This document shows positions 19,133 through 27,582 of a DNA stretch of 64,000 nt, in pieces. The stretch is from an uncultured Paracoccaceae bacterium. Its GTDB lineage: Bacteria > Pseudomonadota > Alphaproteobacteria > Rhodobacterales > Rhodobacteraceae. The position numbers and the translations under genes were made by a program. The stretch is from contig CATOSU010000001.1 of assembly GCA_951812615.1 (NCBI GenBank), positions 558,001 to 622,000 on the forward strand, read 5' to 3'. The notes under the pieces are model-generated. The model worked only from the letters and a program-made list of their open reading frames with translations, had not been told where the DNA came from and ran no database searches. Numbering within the stretch: position 1 is the first letter of the stretch; each line of letters starts with the position of its first letter.

Positions 19133-20044
19133 TCAGAAATCGATCGAGCGGACCATACGCAGGTAAACTTCGCGGTCGACATCTTGAAAAGCGCGGCGGC
19201 CATGCAAGGCGCGGGTGTTGTCTACCAGAGCAAAATCGCCGGGCTGCCAGTTGATGTCATACGTCAGTTCTTCCTGAATGCGCTTGACGTCTTCCATCAG
19301 CTCTTCGGGGATCGCCGAGCCATCTTCGAAACAGACGGTCGAGGTATCGCCCCGGCCCATGTTCATCTGCATAACAACCGGCAACAGGTTGTTAATGTAC
19401 GACATTTTTTCGCCCCAACGGCTCGGCAGGACCGCGTGCACCAGATACTTGGTGCGCATCGTGCGCTCTTCCTCGTCGAACTCAACGGTGATGCCGTTGC
19501 CCTCGGCGAATTTGCAGGCGTCTTTCGAATCTTCGGTCTGATAGATCTTCTGCCACTCACCGTCACGGTAAACGCGCAGGAACATCAGGCGCTTTTCCTG
19601 CAGGAGATCTTTCCACTTTTGCGGCAGCTGATTGTAAATCTCGGCCCCGTCACATGCGGTGGTCTGCCCGTCGGCATCCGCCGGCTTGGCGCAGTAGAAC
19701 CACAGAAGCTTTGGGCGGGCATCGGTGTAATACATCTCGCCATGCAGCGGCAGGCCGAATGTCATCTGCTCGGAACGCCCGTGATCATAGCGGGTCGACA
19801 AAAGCGATTTCTTGGCAACCTCTTTTCGGATGTAACCGCCGCCGCGATAGTTCATGTAGTCATCAGAGACCATATCGGTGACGTCGTCGAACTGTTCGCG
19901 GCTGGCATTGAAGCCTGAAAAAAGCACCGTGCCGTGTTTTTTGATCAGGTCAGCGATGTCATCTTTCGCGAGATCCGCAACGGTCGCCCCTTCATCGGCG
20001 TGGACGACAACCCCGAAGAAATCCTGAATTGGGCTTGTACGCAT
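19133..20044 (-). CDS. TauD/clavaminate-synthase-like Fe(II)/2-oxoglutarate dioxygenase
   Basis: This 303-residue protein of the TauD/TfdA superfamily has iron ligands His101 and Glu103 in LHGEMYY and the distal His281 in NTRALHGRRAF; Arg296 or Arg299 in YLRMVRS could bind 2-oxoglutarate. The H-x-E pattern follows clavaminate synthase-like enzymes rather than the H-x-D of TauD. Such enzymes hydroxylate or desaturate. ATG 20044 is chosen because GGAG lies eight bases upstream; a TTG 15 bases earlier is less likely. It stands alone between hydrolases and a phosphodiesterase-like gene. A tailoring hydroxylation that creates a site for sulfation is an attractive inference. Confidence 0.83.
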   Translation of the reverse strand: MRTSPIQDFFGVVVHADEGATVADLAKDDIADLIKKHGTVLFSGFNASREQFDDVTDMVSDDYMNYRGGGYIRKEVAKKSLLSTRYDHGRSEQMTFGLPLHGEMYYTDARPKLLWFYCAKPADADGQTTACDGAEIYNQLPQKWKDLLQEKRLMFLRVYRDGEWQKIYQTEDSKDACKFAEGNGITVEFDEEERTMRTKYLVHAVLPSRWGEKMSYINNLLPVVMQMNMGRGDTSTVCFEDGSAIPEELMEDVKRIQEELTYDINWQPGDFALVDNTRALHGRRAFQDVDREVYLRMVRSIDF

Positions 20045-20130
20045 ATCACTACTCTCCAACTATATGTTTGGAAGCCGGTCTGGCTTGAAAAAGCATGTGT
20101 GCACAGCACTTTCGGTGCCGGGCACAGCAC

Positions 20131-20160
20131 GCAAACTATGTTTGCCCGCCGGTCGGCGGG
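20131..20160. promoter_or_regulatory. Two abutting palindromes upstream of the TauD-like gene
   Basis: GCAAAC-TAT-GTTTGC and CCCGCCG-GT-CGGCGGG are perfect inverted repeats sharing one base, 90-115 bases upstream of the oxygenase start and within 62-91 bases of the neighbouring gene's stop. A related imperfect site, CCAAC-TATAT-GTTTGG, lies at 20056-20071, just before the oxygenase start. The first palindrome looks like an operator. The second could be the terminator stem of the phosphodiesterase-like gene, whose transcript enters from the right. Confidence 0.35.
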
Positions 20161-20221
20161 AAGCAAGGCTGACACGTTGCCGCACAGGTTCCCGCTGGCC
20201 GATCTGGCTACACTGGTTCAC

Positions 20222-21817
20222 TCAATCGATGTAACCCAGTTTCTTCATCTGCCGCAGCAGGGCCTCGCGGTCCTCCTCAGGCACGTCCTCGTCCGTGTCG
20301 CCCCCGCCTTTCGGCGCAGAACTGGTCCCGCCCGAGGCATGGGCGAAGCCGGATACCAGCGCCTCTTCCGGAACCCGCCCGTCGAGATCCGTCGGCACGG
20401 GCAGCCCCAGCAGTGCCAGCATCATCGGTGTCATGTCGAGCAGGCTCAGCGGGTCGAGCACCTCTTCCTCGCGGAAATCCGGGCCGCCGGCGATAAAGAT
20501 GCCTTCGGGCCGGTGGGTCCCCTCGGTCAGCGGGCGCTGTACGACGCATTTTTCCGAGTTCAGGATCGAAACAAAGCCGCCATCCCGCAGATGCAGGGTT
20601 ATATCCGGGCAAGGTTCCGCAAAGCTCATGCCGCGCATCTTGTTCATGTCCGCGGACACAACGACCGGGGTGCCGGTATCAGGATCTTTCCAGTCCAGCA
20701 GTTTCTTCCGCAAATCCAGCGCGAAATCCATGTAATCGTCAGATGACACCCCGACCCCGTCGCCCAGATCCGGCCGGATGTAGATCGCATTTGACGATGG
20801 TGTCGGGCAGAACGCCTTGGTGCGGCGCCAGTCTATCATGCCTAGGTGATCGCGGATCTTGTCGGCTGTCAGTTGCCCCTTGGCGTCGCCCACCGCGCTT
20901 TCAGACCAGTTCAGGTATCCATGCTCGGCCAGCCACTGGTTGACATAGAAAATCTCGGTCGTCGGGCCGAAGCCATGGTCGGATACAATGAACACGTTCG
21001 TGTCGGGACCGGCGGTTTCCACCATGCGGCGGATATTGTCGTCCATGCGCCGGTAGAAATCTACGCACAGTTCGCGGATGCGGTCGGTTTCCGGTCCGGG
21101 ATCCCCTGCATGACAGTCGGGATCCACATAGCGCCAGAACAGGTGCTGGATCTTGTCCGGTCCGTCCAGAACCACCGCGGTCAGTTCGGTCCGGTCTTCT
21201 TCCATCAGTTGGCAGGTCAGGTCCGTCCAAGCCTTGTCACGCACGTTCTGAAGTTCGATCCATTCCTCGTGCTCGTCCGCGTCGAGGCCCTGAACAACCT
21301 TCTTCTCTTCGCCGATATCCATGCCGAGATCGCGGTAGTCGAACGTATCCGAGGCCCGGAGCTTGTCAAAGAACTCCGGCGGGTGGATGCCCTGACGCAG
21401 GTGCTTCCACGGCACGAAACCGGACACCACGTAGCCATCCAGTTTCGGCGCCGGGGTGTAGCCGTAGAAGTTCAGCGCCGTGCTGCGCATCCCCTGGCGC
21501 GCGACCATCTCGAAGACCGATTCCGCCCGGTTGATCCGCCGGTCGTTCACCTTCAGATAAGTTCCGCCATCCGGCAGATAGGTCGGGCGCAGAAAATCGT
21601 AGATGCCGTGACGTTCCGGAACTACGCCCGTCGTCATCGACGTCCAGGCCGGCGGCGTCAGCGGATTGAGCGTGGACATCAGATGCCCCGACGTTCCGTT
21701 GTTGATGAACTCTGTCAGGAACGGCAGTGCTCCCATTCGCGACAGCGGCTTGAAAAGGGTAAATGTAGCACCGTCCAGACCGATCATAAGAACTTTGTTA
21801 CTCAAGGACATCTCCAT
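20222..21817 (-). CDS. Type I phosphodiesterase/nucleotide pyrophosphatase-like (alkaline phosphatase superfamily)
   Basis: This 531-residue protein begins MIGLDGATF, with Asp15 as a metal ligand. Thr59 in PPAWTSMTTG is the likely nucleophile. Further metal ligands are in DGPDKIQH, VSDHGF and GTHRPEG. It ends with a charged tail and RQMKKLGYID, a C-terminal form typical of this predicted AP-superfamily group. No signal peptide is seen. Members hydrolyse or transfer phosphate or sulfate esters. It is divergent from the TPR gene, and beside sulfotransferases it might process a phospho- or sulfo-ester of the product. Substrate unknown. Confidence 0.8.
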   Translation of the reverse strand: MEMSLSNKVLMIGLDGATFTLFKPLSRMGALPFLTEFINNGTSGHLMSTLNPLTPPAWTSMTTGVVPERHGIYDFLRPTYLPDGGTYLKVNDRRINRAESVFEMVARQGMRSTALNFYGYTPAPKLDGYVVSGFVPWKHLRQGIHPPEFFDKLRASDTFDYRDLGMDIGEEKKVVQGLDADEHEEWIELQNVRDKAWTDLTCQLMEEDRTELTAVVLDGPDKIQHLFWRYVDPDCHAGDPGPETDRIRELCVDFYRRMDDNIRRMVETAGPDTNVFIVSDHGFGPTTEIFYVNQWLAEHGYLNWSESAVGDAKGQLTADKIRDHLGMIDWRRTKAFCPTPSSNAIYIRPDLGDGVGVSSDDYMDFALDLRKKLLDWKDPDTGTPVVVSADMNKMRGMSFAEPCPDITLHLRDGGFVSILNSEKCVVQRPLTEGTHRPEGIFIAGGPDFREEEVLDPLSLLDMTPMMLALLGLPVPTDLDGRVPEEALVSGFAHASGGTSSAPKGGGDTDEDVPEEDREALLRQMKKLGYID

Positions 21818-22091
21818 ATACCCGGGGTGAAAATTCTATCGAAACAACCATGCAGCAAAATCATCCGCACTGGCATTAGCGTGGGCTTTACGGCAGACGC
21901 AACCCTTTTGTTGTTCATTGAAAACCAAGGGTTGAACGATTCGCCTCATTGAACTACCCCTTCTTCCAGCCGCGCGACAATTGTTTGCTCGCAAGTTCGG
22001 CGCGTATTGGCAATAGTGGCTTGCGCCGTCCACTGTGATCCGGTTTGATCTGTCGGGCACGACTCTGAAAAAAAGCAATCTGGAGACCGCA

Positions 22092-23198
22092 ATGTCGGAG
22101 GAAATGAGCCTGACGCAAATGCCGAACCAGCAGAACGCTGTGCTGAGGCAGTCTCTCGAAAGCATGCGGGGCGGTGATCTGGACACTGCCCGGGAATCGC
22201 TCATAGACCTGCTTGAAGGCAATCCTGAGCTTGCCGCGGGGCATGTGGCGCTTGGACAGGTCTTCGCCGCCGAGGACGATCACGCCCGCGCTGTCGAACA
22301 TTTCGAAGAAGCCACCGCACTTCAGCCGTGGTTGATGAGCTCGTATTTCCTTGGCGCGACCTCGTACGAGTCGCTGGGTGACGTGGACTCGGCCGTGTCG
22401 ATGCTGAACAGGGCGATCACTGCGTCACCGACCCGGTCTTCGATCTACCGCCGCAAGTCACAGATCCTGAAGCAGGCCGGCAGGCAGGAAGAAGCCTTGA
22501 AGGCCATCGAGGACGGCGTACGCAGAAACCCGCAGGACGCGGCATTGCGCACCACTCTGGCCAGCATGCTGTACGAGGCGGGTGACACCGAGGGCGCGCT
22601 GGAGAAATACAAGCGCTCGGTAGAGCTCGACCCCGATAACTGGCGTTTGCTTTTCAGCTATGGCACGGCGTTGCTGCGCGAAGGGAAACTGGAAGAAGCG
22701 CATGCCGCGATGAGCCGATCTGCGGATCTGGAACCGGAGCGGTCCAAAACGCATCAGGCGCTTGGGTATATTCTGGCACGCATGGGCGACCATGCAAGCG
22801 CTGTGCTCGCCTACGAAGCGGCCTATTATCTGGAGCCGAGAGACACGCAATCGTTGGTCGGAGCGGTCTATTCGCTCAATGAAATCGGCAAACATGACGA
22901 GGCGCTGGAGATCATTGAAGGTACCGGGCAACAAGGTGCACGCAATCCTGCAATTCAGCGCGCGCTGGGAGACACCTATCTGGGGCTCGAACGCTATGAC
23001 AGCGCGATCGAGACATATACCGCGCTGATCCTGAACAACCCGCGCATCCACTCGTCAAACACTGCGCTGCTTGAACTGGCCGAATCAGATCCGGGCAAGA
23101 AGAAATCCGCACATGCGCGTGCCCTGCAGGACGCTCTGAATGAAAACCGGATGCAGAGACATGACGAGGCCACCGAAGACGAGGACGGCGAGGAATAG
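22092..23198 (+). CDS. TPR-repeat protein
   Basis: This 368-residue protein is almost wholly tetratricopeptide repeats, about nine units, for example GNPELAAGHVALGQVFAAED and EYNR-like helices such as AEAAYYLEPRD. The tail is short and acidic (DEATEDEDGEE). The ATG at 22092 is preceded by CTGGAGA. No signal peptide or membrane segment is present, so it is probably a cytoplasmic scaffold. It lies divergent to the phosphodiesterase-like gene and convergent to the first propeller gene. It may gather enzymes of the island; that is inferred from the fold. Confidence 0.85.
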   Translation: MSEEMSLTQMPNQQNAVLRQSLESMRGGDLDTARESLIDLLEGNPELAAGHVALGQVFAAEDDHARAVEHFEEATALQPWLMSSYFLGATSYESLGDVDSAVSMLNRAITASPTRSSIYRRKSQILKQAGRQEEALKAIEDGVRRNPQDAALRTTLASMLYEAGDTEGALEKYKRSVELDPDNWRLLFSYGTALLREGKLEEAHAAMSRSADLEPERSKTHQALGYILARMGDHASAVLAYEAAYYLEPRDTQSLVGAVYSLNEIGKHDEALEIIEGTGQQGARNPAIQRALGDTYLGLERYDSAIETYTALILNNPRIHSSNTALLELAESDPGKKKSAHARALQDALNENRMQRHDEATEDEDGEE

Positions 23199-23302
23199 CG
23201 ACGGAGCCTCCCTGCTCGCCCCGCCGGCGGCAACAGGCCGCGCGGATCGTGAGCCGTCAGGTGCAGCCTGATCGTCCTCTACCCGCGCCGGGCGCTCCCG
23301 CC

Positions 23303-24820
23303 CTACCCTTTCTTTGCTGATTTCACGGCCTTTGTCGCAGCCCAGACCTCGATCTCGTCTGCCGCTTTCTCCGTGGCACCCAGACCCATGTCATGCGCCA
23401 AAACCTGAGGGTTGATCGCCATCGCGGCAAAGAGGCCGGTATCCGTTGCGGCCAGGCTGCGCACCGCGGTCAGCGCCGGATTACCGTCGCCATCGGTCAT
23501 GACCTGCGTCCAGTCCAAACCATCCTTGCTGGCCCAAAGTGCCGCACCCCCCGCCATTTCGAGCGTTTCGTCCTCGGCCCCACCGCGGATGATGAATTCG
23601 GATTCACAATTGCGGGTTCCGGCATAGAGCCAGCCGTCATACACGGTCAGGCTCGGGATGAGACTGTGATAGCCGCCGCCGAAACCCGCCCCCATACCGG
23701 ACAGCGGCACCTTGAGGCCCCCGGGCGTAAAACGGGGGCGCCCCATCAGGAGATCCCAGTTGCCATCGGCGTCGACGCGCAACAACTCGGCCGCTGAGGG
23801 ACCGGCATAGTCCTTGCCATAGCCGTACTCGGAAATGCCTGCCGCCACGTAAAGCGTGCCATTGTGTTCGACCATGGCCGAAACCCCGGGCGACAAGCTG
23901 TACCCATGCCCGCCCCGATCAACCACCTCGGACCATTTCCACGGCAGGTCGGGCCCCGGCTCCGCGCGCCACAGGGAAAACCCGAGGTCGGCATTCATCA
24001 CGGCGGCGTAAACATGCCCGTGCGCCGCGCACAGCGCTGTCACCCCGCCGGTGACATCTGACCCAAGCCCCGGTTCGGCTACAGCTTCCCAGCCGCCCTT
24101 GGCGGGGTCGGTGCTGGCCACGATCCTGACCGGATCAGACCGGTTGACCGTGCCCCGATGACGCTGCCGGTAGTGGATCGGTGCGCCGGCCGCGACAAGC
24201 CATTCCCCGGCCGGGGCCAGAGCGGCGACCGCGCGCAGATCAGACTGACCCAGCCCCGGGTCGGAGACCGGCTCCAGCGTTTCACCGTCAGCGGACCGCA
24301 GGATATGGGCACCAAAGATCGACTGCGTGGAGCAGTACAGAGCAGGCATTTTGTCCGATTTGCCCTGAAAGCTGGCAAACGGGCCGAAGCCCAATGCGCC
24401 GGCAACCTCCACCCCCATCATCTTTGCCGCGGGGCCATCTTTGACAAGGCCCAGCGTTTCCGCCAGCGCCGCGCTTTTGTCACCCAGCGCCCGTTTGGGT
24501 GGCTCGTAGGCGACCTTCCAACGGCGGTCATCGGGCGCAGCGGACACCACCTTGTCGCCGGCCGCGATGAACAGACGCCCGTCCAATATCGCCAAACTGC
24601 CCTGCCCGCGAAACGTTCCGGGCGGGGGTGGCAGGGTCATGGGCACGAGCGCACCGATTTTCAGCGGCGTTTTCGCGGCGGCCCGCCGGCGCGGAGCGGC
24701 CCGTTTCGGCTTGGCCGCCTTGGCAACCTTGGTCTTTGCACCGGATTTGGCCGCAGGTTTGGCGGCCTTGGCGGGTTTCGCCGCCTTCGACGCGCCCTTT
24801 TTTGTGGTTTTGCCCGTCAT
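23303..24820 (-). CDS. Beta-propeller-like protein with Lys/Ala-rich N-terminus (copy A)
   Basis: This 505-residue protein starts with ~50 residues of Lys, Ala and Pro repeats resembling histone-H1-like tails (KAAKPAKAAKP). The rest has repeating segments ending in LWxxxDG, LYxGT and LFxA, which suggest blades of a beta-propeller. It is homologous to the gene at 27583-29130: both contain G-x-AAE-LRV, PLSG-x-x-x-GFG and DGWLY/NGWLY-GT blocks. The sulfotransferase gene upstream reads the same way. Function unknown. The basic tail could bind an acidic polymer or nucleic acid. Confidence 0.7.
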   Translation of the reverse strand: MTGKTTKKGASKAAKPAKAAKPAAKSGAKTKVAKAAKPKRAAPRRRAAAKTPLKIGALVPMTLPPPPGTFRGQGSLAILDGRLFIAAGDKVVSAAPDDRRWKVAYEPPKRALGDKSAALAETLGLVKDGPAAKMMGVEVAGALGFGPFASFQGKSDKMPALYCSTQSIFGAHILRSADGETLEPVSDPGLGQSDLRAVAALAPAGEWLVAAGAPIHYRQRHRGTVNRSDPVRIVASTDPAKGGWEAVAEPGLGSDVTGGVTALCAAHGHVYAAVMNADLGFSLWRAEPGPDLPWKWSEVVDRGGHGYSLSPGVSAMVEHNGTLYVAAGISEYGYGKDYAGPSAAELLRVDADGNWDLLMGRPRFTPGGLKVPLSGMGAGFGGGYHSLIPSLTVYDGWLYAGTRNCESEFIIRGGAEDETLEMAGGAALWASKDGLDWTQVMTDGDGNPALTAVRSLAATDTGLFAAMAINPQVLAHDMGLGATEKAADEIEVWAATKAVKSAKKG

Positions 24821-24903
24821 CGTGCAGGAGCCCGGTCACGGATTTTGCCAGCGGGACAGAACGCGATCTTCATGTGGTCACTCATCTGACTGGGTTCTCT
24901 TCG

Positions 24904-25785
24904 CTATGCATAGCCAAAGCGCCGCGCCATGCGGAACGTGCCCCGGGCCAGGGTTCCACCGTCCTTTTTCCATGCGACTGCCCCGTCAAGCTCCGGCTCT
25001 GAAATCCGCGCCAACCGGTCGAAATCCAGAACCGGTTCCAGAAGATAGTTGGGGTCGTTGCCAAATGGTGCCGAGGGCGGCCCCGGCATCGCGTAGGGTG
25101 ACGTTTCGGGATGCATCATGGCGTCGATTGCGTCTTTGCCGGAATCGATATCCAGCCACTCGCAGATCTGCGGCAGATAGACGAGCGGTGCACGCAACAG
25201 CGTTTCACCGCGAATTTGCATGTATTGTGCCGTGGGCAGCGATTCCGCCAGCTCAATGATGTTCTTGTGCGACCGGTACCAGTTCCGCTCGGGATCGATG
25301 ATGTCACGATCTTCGCCATAGGACCGCATGAGGTCCAGCATGGATTTTCCATGTGTCTTCGGGTGCCGGGTCAGATGCAGGAAGTTGGCGCGCGGGAAGC
25401 AGCGCACAAGCCGGCGCAGGTTCTGTGCCGTAAAGGTGTTATGCGGGCTCTTTTCGACCAGCATCCGGTCCGGGCCGACGCAGTCCTGAATATGGTCAAA
25501 CACCTGCTTTGGGGTCCAGTGCGGCCGTTGCAGCACCCATTTGCGGGCGCGCAGGACCGCGTCTTCGCTCTGATTGCCTTCGTGGAGCTCCGCCAGCAGA
25601 CGCAGCAACCCGGAGGTGGAAAAGTTCACCGAGATCGGAACCGAGTCCCAGAGGTCACCCAAGGTATCGCCCTTGGAAAGGTTCACCTCCGGCAGGCCAT
25701 AGGCCTCTGGGTGCTGGCCGAGGATGCCCCCCACCACGGACGTGTAAGAGCGCGGCGGTGCCAGTATGAAGAGGGGCTCGCGCAT
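24904..25785 (-). CDS. Sulfotransferase family protein (copy A)
   Basis: This 293-residue sulfotransferase has the 5'-phosphosulfate loop LAPPRSYTSVVGGIL near the N-terminus, a conserved VEKSPHN segment and the 3'-phosphate contact HLTRHPKTHGKS. These are the PAPS-binding elements, so it should transfer sulfate from PAPS to an acceptor hydroxyl. AGGAA precedes the ATG. A diverged paralogue lies head-to-head 218 bases away, and copy A of the propeller protein follows downstream on the same strand. The acceptor is probably the island's lipid or polyketide, an inference. Confidence 0.83.
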   Translation of the reverse strand: MREPLFILAPPRSYTSVVGGILGQHPEAYGLPEVNLSKGDTLGDLWDSVPISVNFSTSGLLRLLAELHEGNQSEDAVLRARKWVLQRPHWTPKQVFDHIQDCVGPDRMLVEKSPHNTFTAQNLRRLVRCFPRANFLHLTRHPKTHGKSMLDLMRSYGEDRDIIDPERNWYRSHKNIIELAESLPTAQYMQIRGETLLRAPLVYLPQICEWLDIDSGKDAIDAMMHPETSPYAMPGPPSAPFGNDPNYLLEPVLDFDRLARISEPELDGAVAWKKDGGTLARGTFRMARRFGYA

Positions 25786-26003
25786 TTATGTTCCTGTAGC
25801 CGGCCTTCAATTTGCCTTCGTCAGAAGTATCGGGCTTCCCGCCGGAAGACAACAGTCGTACAACTGCTGCCGGTTATGAAAACAGTGCGTTGCCAGGCTC
25901 CAACTTCCCGGCTTCAAGTTATGCATATAATGTGCTTTGGAGGATTGACCGCGGGCGCCCGGCCAAAGGTCGCCGATGTATTGCCGAAGGATAGTCAGAT
26001 CGC

Positions 26004-26915
26004 ATGTCGCACCCGCAAGATCCCATATTTGTCCTGTCGGCGCCGTCGTTACCTGCCGCGACGCTTGCAGCCGCACTTGGGCAGAACCCCAAGGCCTATG
26101 GGTTGCCGGAGATAAACCTGACTCAGGCCGATAACATCGACGCCTTTCAGCGCGACATGGCAACCTTTCGCGCCGCCATGGCTCACGGCCTGTTGCGCGC
26201 TGTCGGTGAACTCTACGCCGGAGAGCAATCGGTGCTTTCCGTTGAAATGGCGCGGCGTTGGGTCGATGCGCGCGGCTGGAAAAGGACCGGGACGGTCTAC
26301 ACCGAGCTGGTGGAGAGAATCGCGCCTCTGAGAGCAGTGGTCCCTGTCGTTTCGCTGCTCTTCGATGCGTCCGCGATGCGGCGTCTGATGGCCACGTTTC
26401 CCAATGCAGTCTTTGTTATCCTGTGGGCCCATCCGCGCGTTTTCGGGACGATCGCGTCGAACAGCAAGGTGGGTGAGATTGCGCTGCAACTGACCGGTTC
26501 CGTGGACGAGACATACGAACCGCCGCTGCCGGATCCGCAGGGATTGTGGCTTGAGTTTGAGGCCGAGATCAGCCGTCACATGGCCGATGTGCCGGACGAC
26601 CGGATCATCCGGGTCAGGGTGGAAACGCTGGCCCACGAGCCCGAAGAGACGCTGCGGGCGCTTGCGAAATCGCTGAAGCTGTCGGTCGCCAAGGCCTCGA
26701 TGGCCGCCATGCTCCGGCCCGAAGCGTCGCCCTTTGCAGGCCCCGGGCCGATCGGCGCACATGCCAATATCGAAATTCTGCCGTTTCCGGAACTGGCAGA
26801 GCTGGTGCCGGAAGCCGACGATGTGCAACTGGATGGCCCGCTGTCATGGCGACCGGATGACGAGGAATTTGCGCCCGAGCTGCGCGAGGTGGCAGTCGAC
26901 CTTGGGCTAAGCTGA
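26004..26915 (+). CDS. Degenerate sulfotransferase paralogue (copy B)
   Basis: This 303-residue protein aligns with the neighbouring sulfotransferase along its whole length: GQNPKAYGLPEINL versus GQHPEAYGLPEVNL, shared GLLR-ELY/H-G-QS, and shared P-GP blocks near the C-terminus. The catalytic elements are lost. APPRSYTS has become SAPSLPAATL, VEKSP is absent, and LTRHP reads LWAHP, removing the PAPS-binding Arg. The frame is nevertheless intact and has an upstream AAGGA. This pattern of conserved fold and lost cofactor site suggests a pseudo-enzyme, perhaps a regulatory or scaffold partner of copy A, rather than a decaying gene. Confidence 0.75.
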   Translation: MSHPQDPIFVLSAPSLPAATLAAALGQNPKAYGLPEINLTQADNIDAFQRDMATFRAAMAHGLLRAVGELYAGEQSVLSVEMARRWVDARGWKRTGTVYTELVERIAPLRAVVPVVSLLFDASAMRRLMATFPNAVFVILWAHPRVFGTIASNSKVGEIALQLTGSVDETYEPPLPDPQGLWLEFEAEISRHMADVPDDRIIRVRVETLAHEPEETLRALAKSLKLSVAKASMAAMLRPEASPFAGPGPIGAHANIEILPFPELAELVPEADDVQLDGPLSWRPDDEEFAPELREVAVDLGLS

Positions 26916-27031
26916 GCCCACCGAATTCCCCGTTTCCGGTGTTCCCCGGTCTGATCGGCGAAGTTCCGCGCAGGTTAAATGTGGTTCGGAGTTTGCCGCA
27001 CGCCGGGCGCGGCCTTTGTCCGTCCGTCAGC

Positions 27032-27391
27032 TCAGTTTGCCGACGTTTTCCGGTTGCCCGTCGGGGCCGTCGCCCCGTCGGCATCTGACCCGGTTGTCGA
27101 AATCGCATTCTCCAAAACGTCGCGTTCGTCCTGAAGCAATGTCAGCAGAGATTTCAGAACCCTGATCCGATAATCCAGATCTTCCTTGCGTTCCAAAATC
27201 GCTTCGGGCGTGTCGGAAACTTCGACCGGAGCGGCACGCAAGTCCAGAAAAAGCGGGCTTTTCAGGAACTGCTGAACGTGGCGCATCAGGTCCTGACGTT
27301 CACGCTGCTCCTGAAAGAGCTCCTTGACTTCAGCCAAGCTGTCGGAGCCGTCTGCCTTACTGCCCGTATCTGTATTCTTCGCCTCTGGCAT
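27032..27391 (-). CDS. Small coiled-coil protein
   Basis: This 119-residue hypothetical protein is rich in Glu, Asp, Arg and Leu. Two helical heptad-like stretches, EVKELFQEQRERQDLMRHV and RVLKSLLTLLQDERDVLENA, flank SPLFLDLRAAP. The ends are low-complexity and polar. ATG 27391 is preferred since AGGTAGG lies just upstream. No family is recognised. It sits between the two halves of the mirrored sulfotransferase/propeller duplication and reads against the flanking plus-strand genes. An assembly or adaptor role is possible but unsupported. Confidence 0.6.
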   Translation of the reverse strand: MPEAKNTDTGSKADGSDSLAEVKELFQEQRERQDLMRHVQQFLKSPLFLDLRAAPVEVSDTPEAILERKEDLDYRIRVLKSLLTLLQDERDVLENAISTTGSDADGATAPTGNRKTSAN

Positions 27392-27582
27392 ATGGCCTAC
27401 CTGCATTCCGTTTTTATAATCGGTCGCGTCGTGTGCGTGAACTTCTGTAGGAAGCTAAGTAGTCTGGAGCTTGGCGACAAGAGCCGGTACATGGTCAGTG
27501 TTGTCGCTGTCGTCACGGTGGGCTATCCTCGGGTTTGCTTCGGCGCGACGAACGCTACTCAATAACCAGGCGAGATGTGGTA

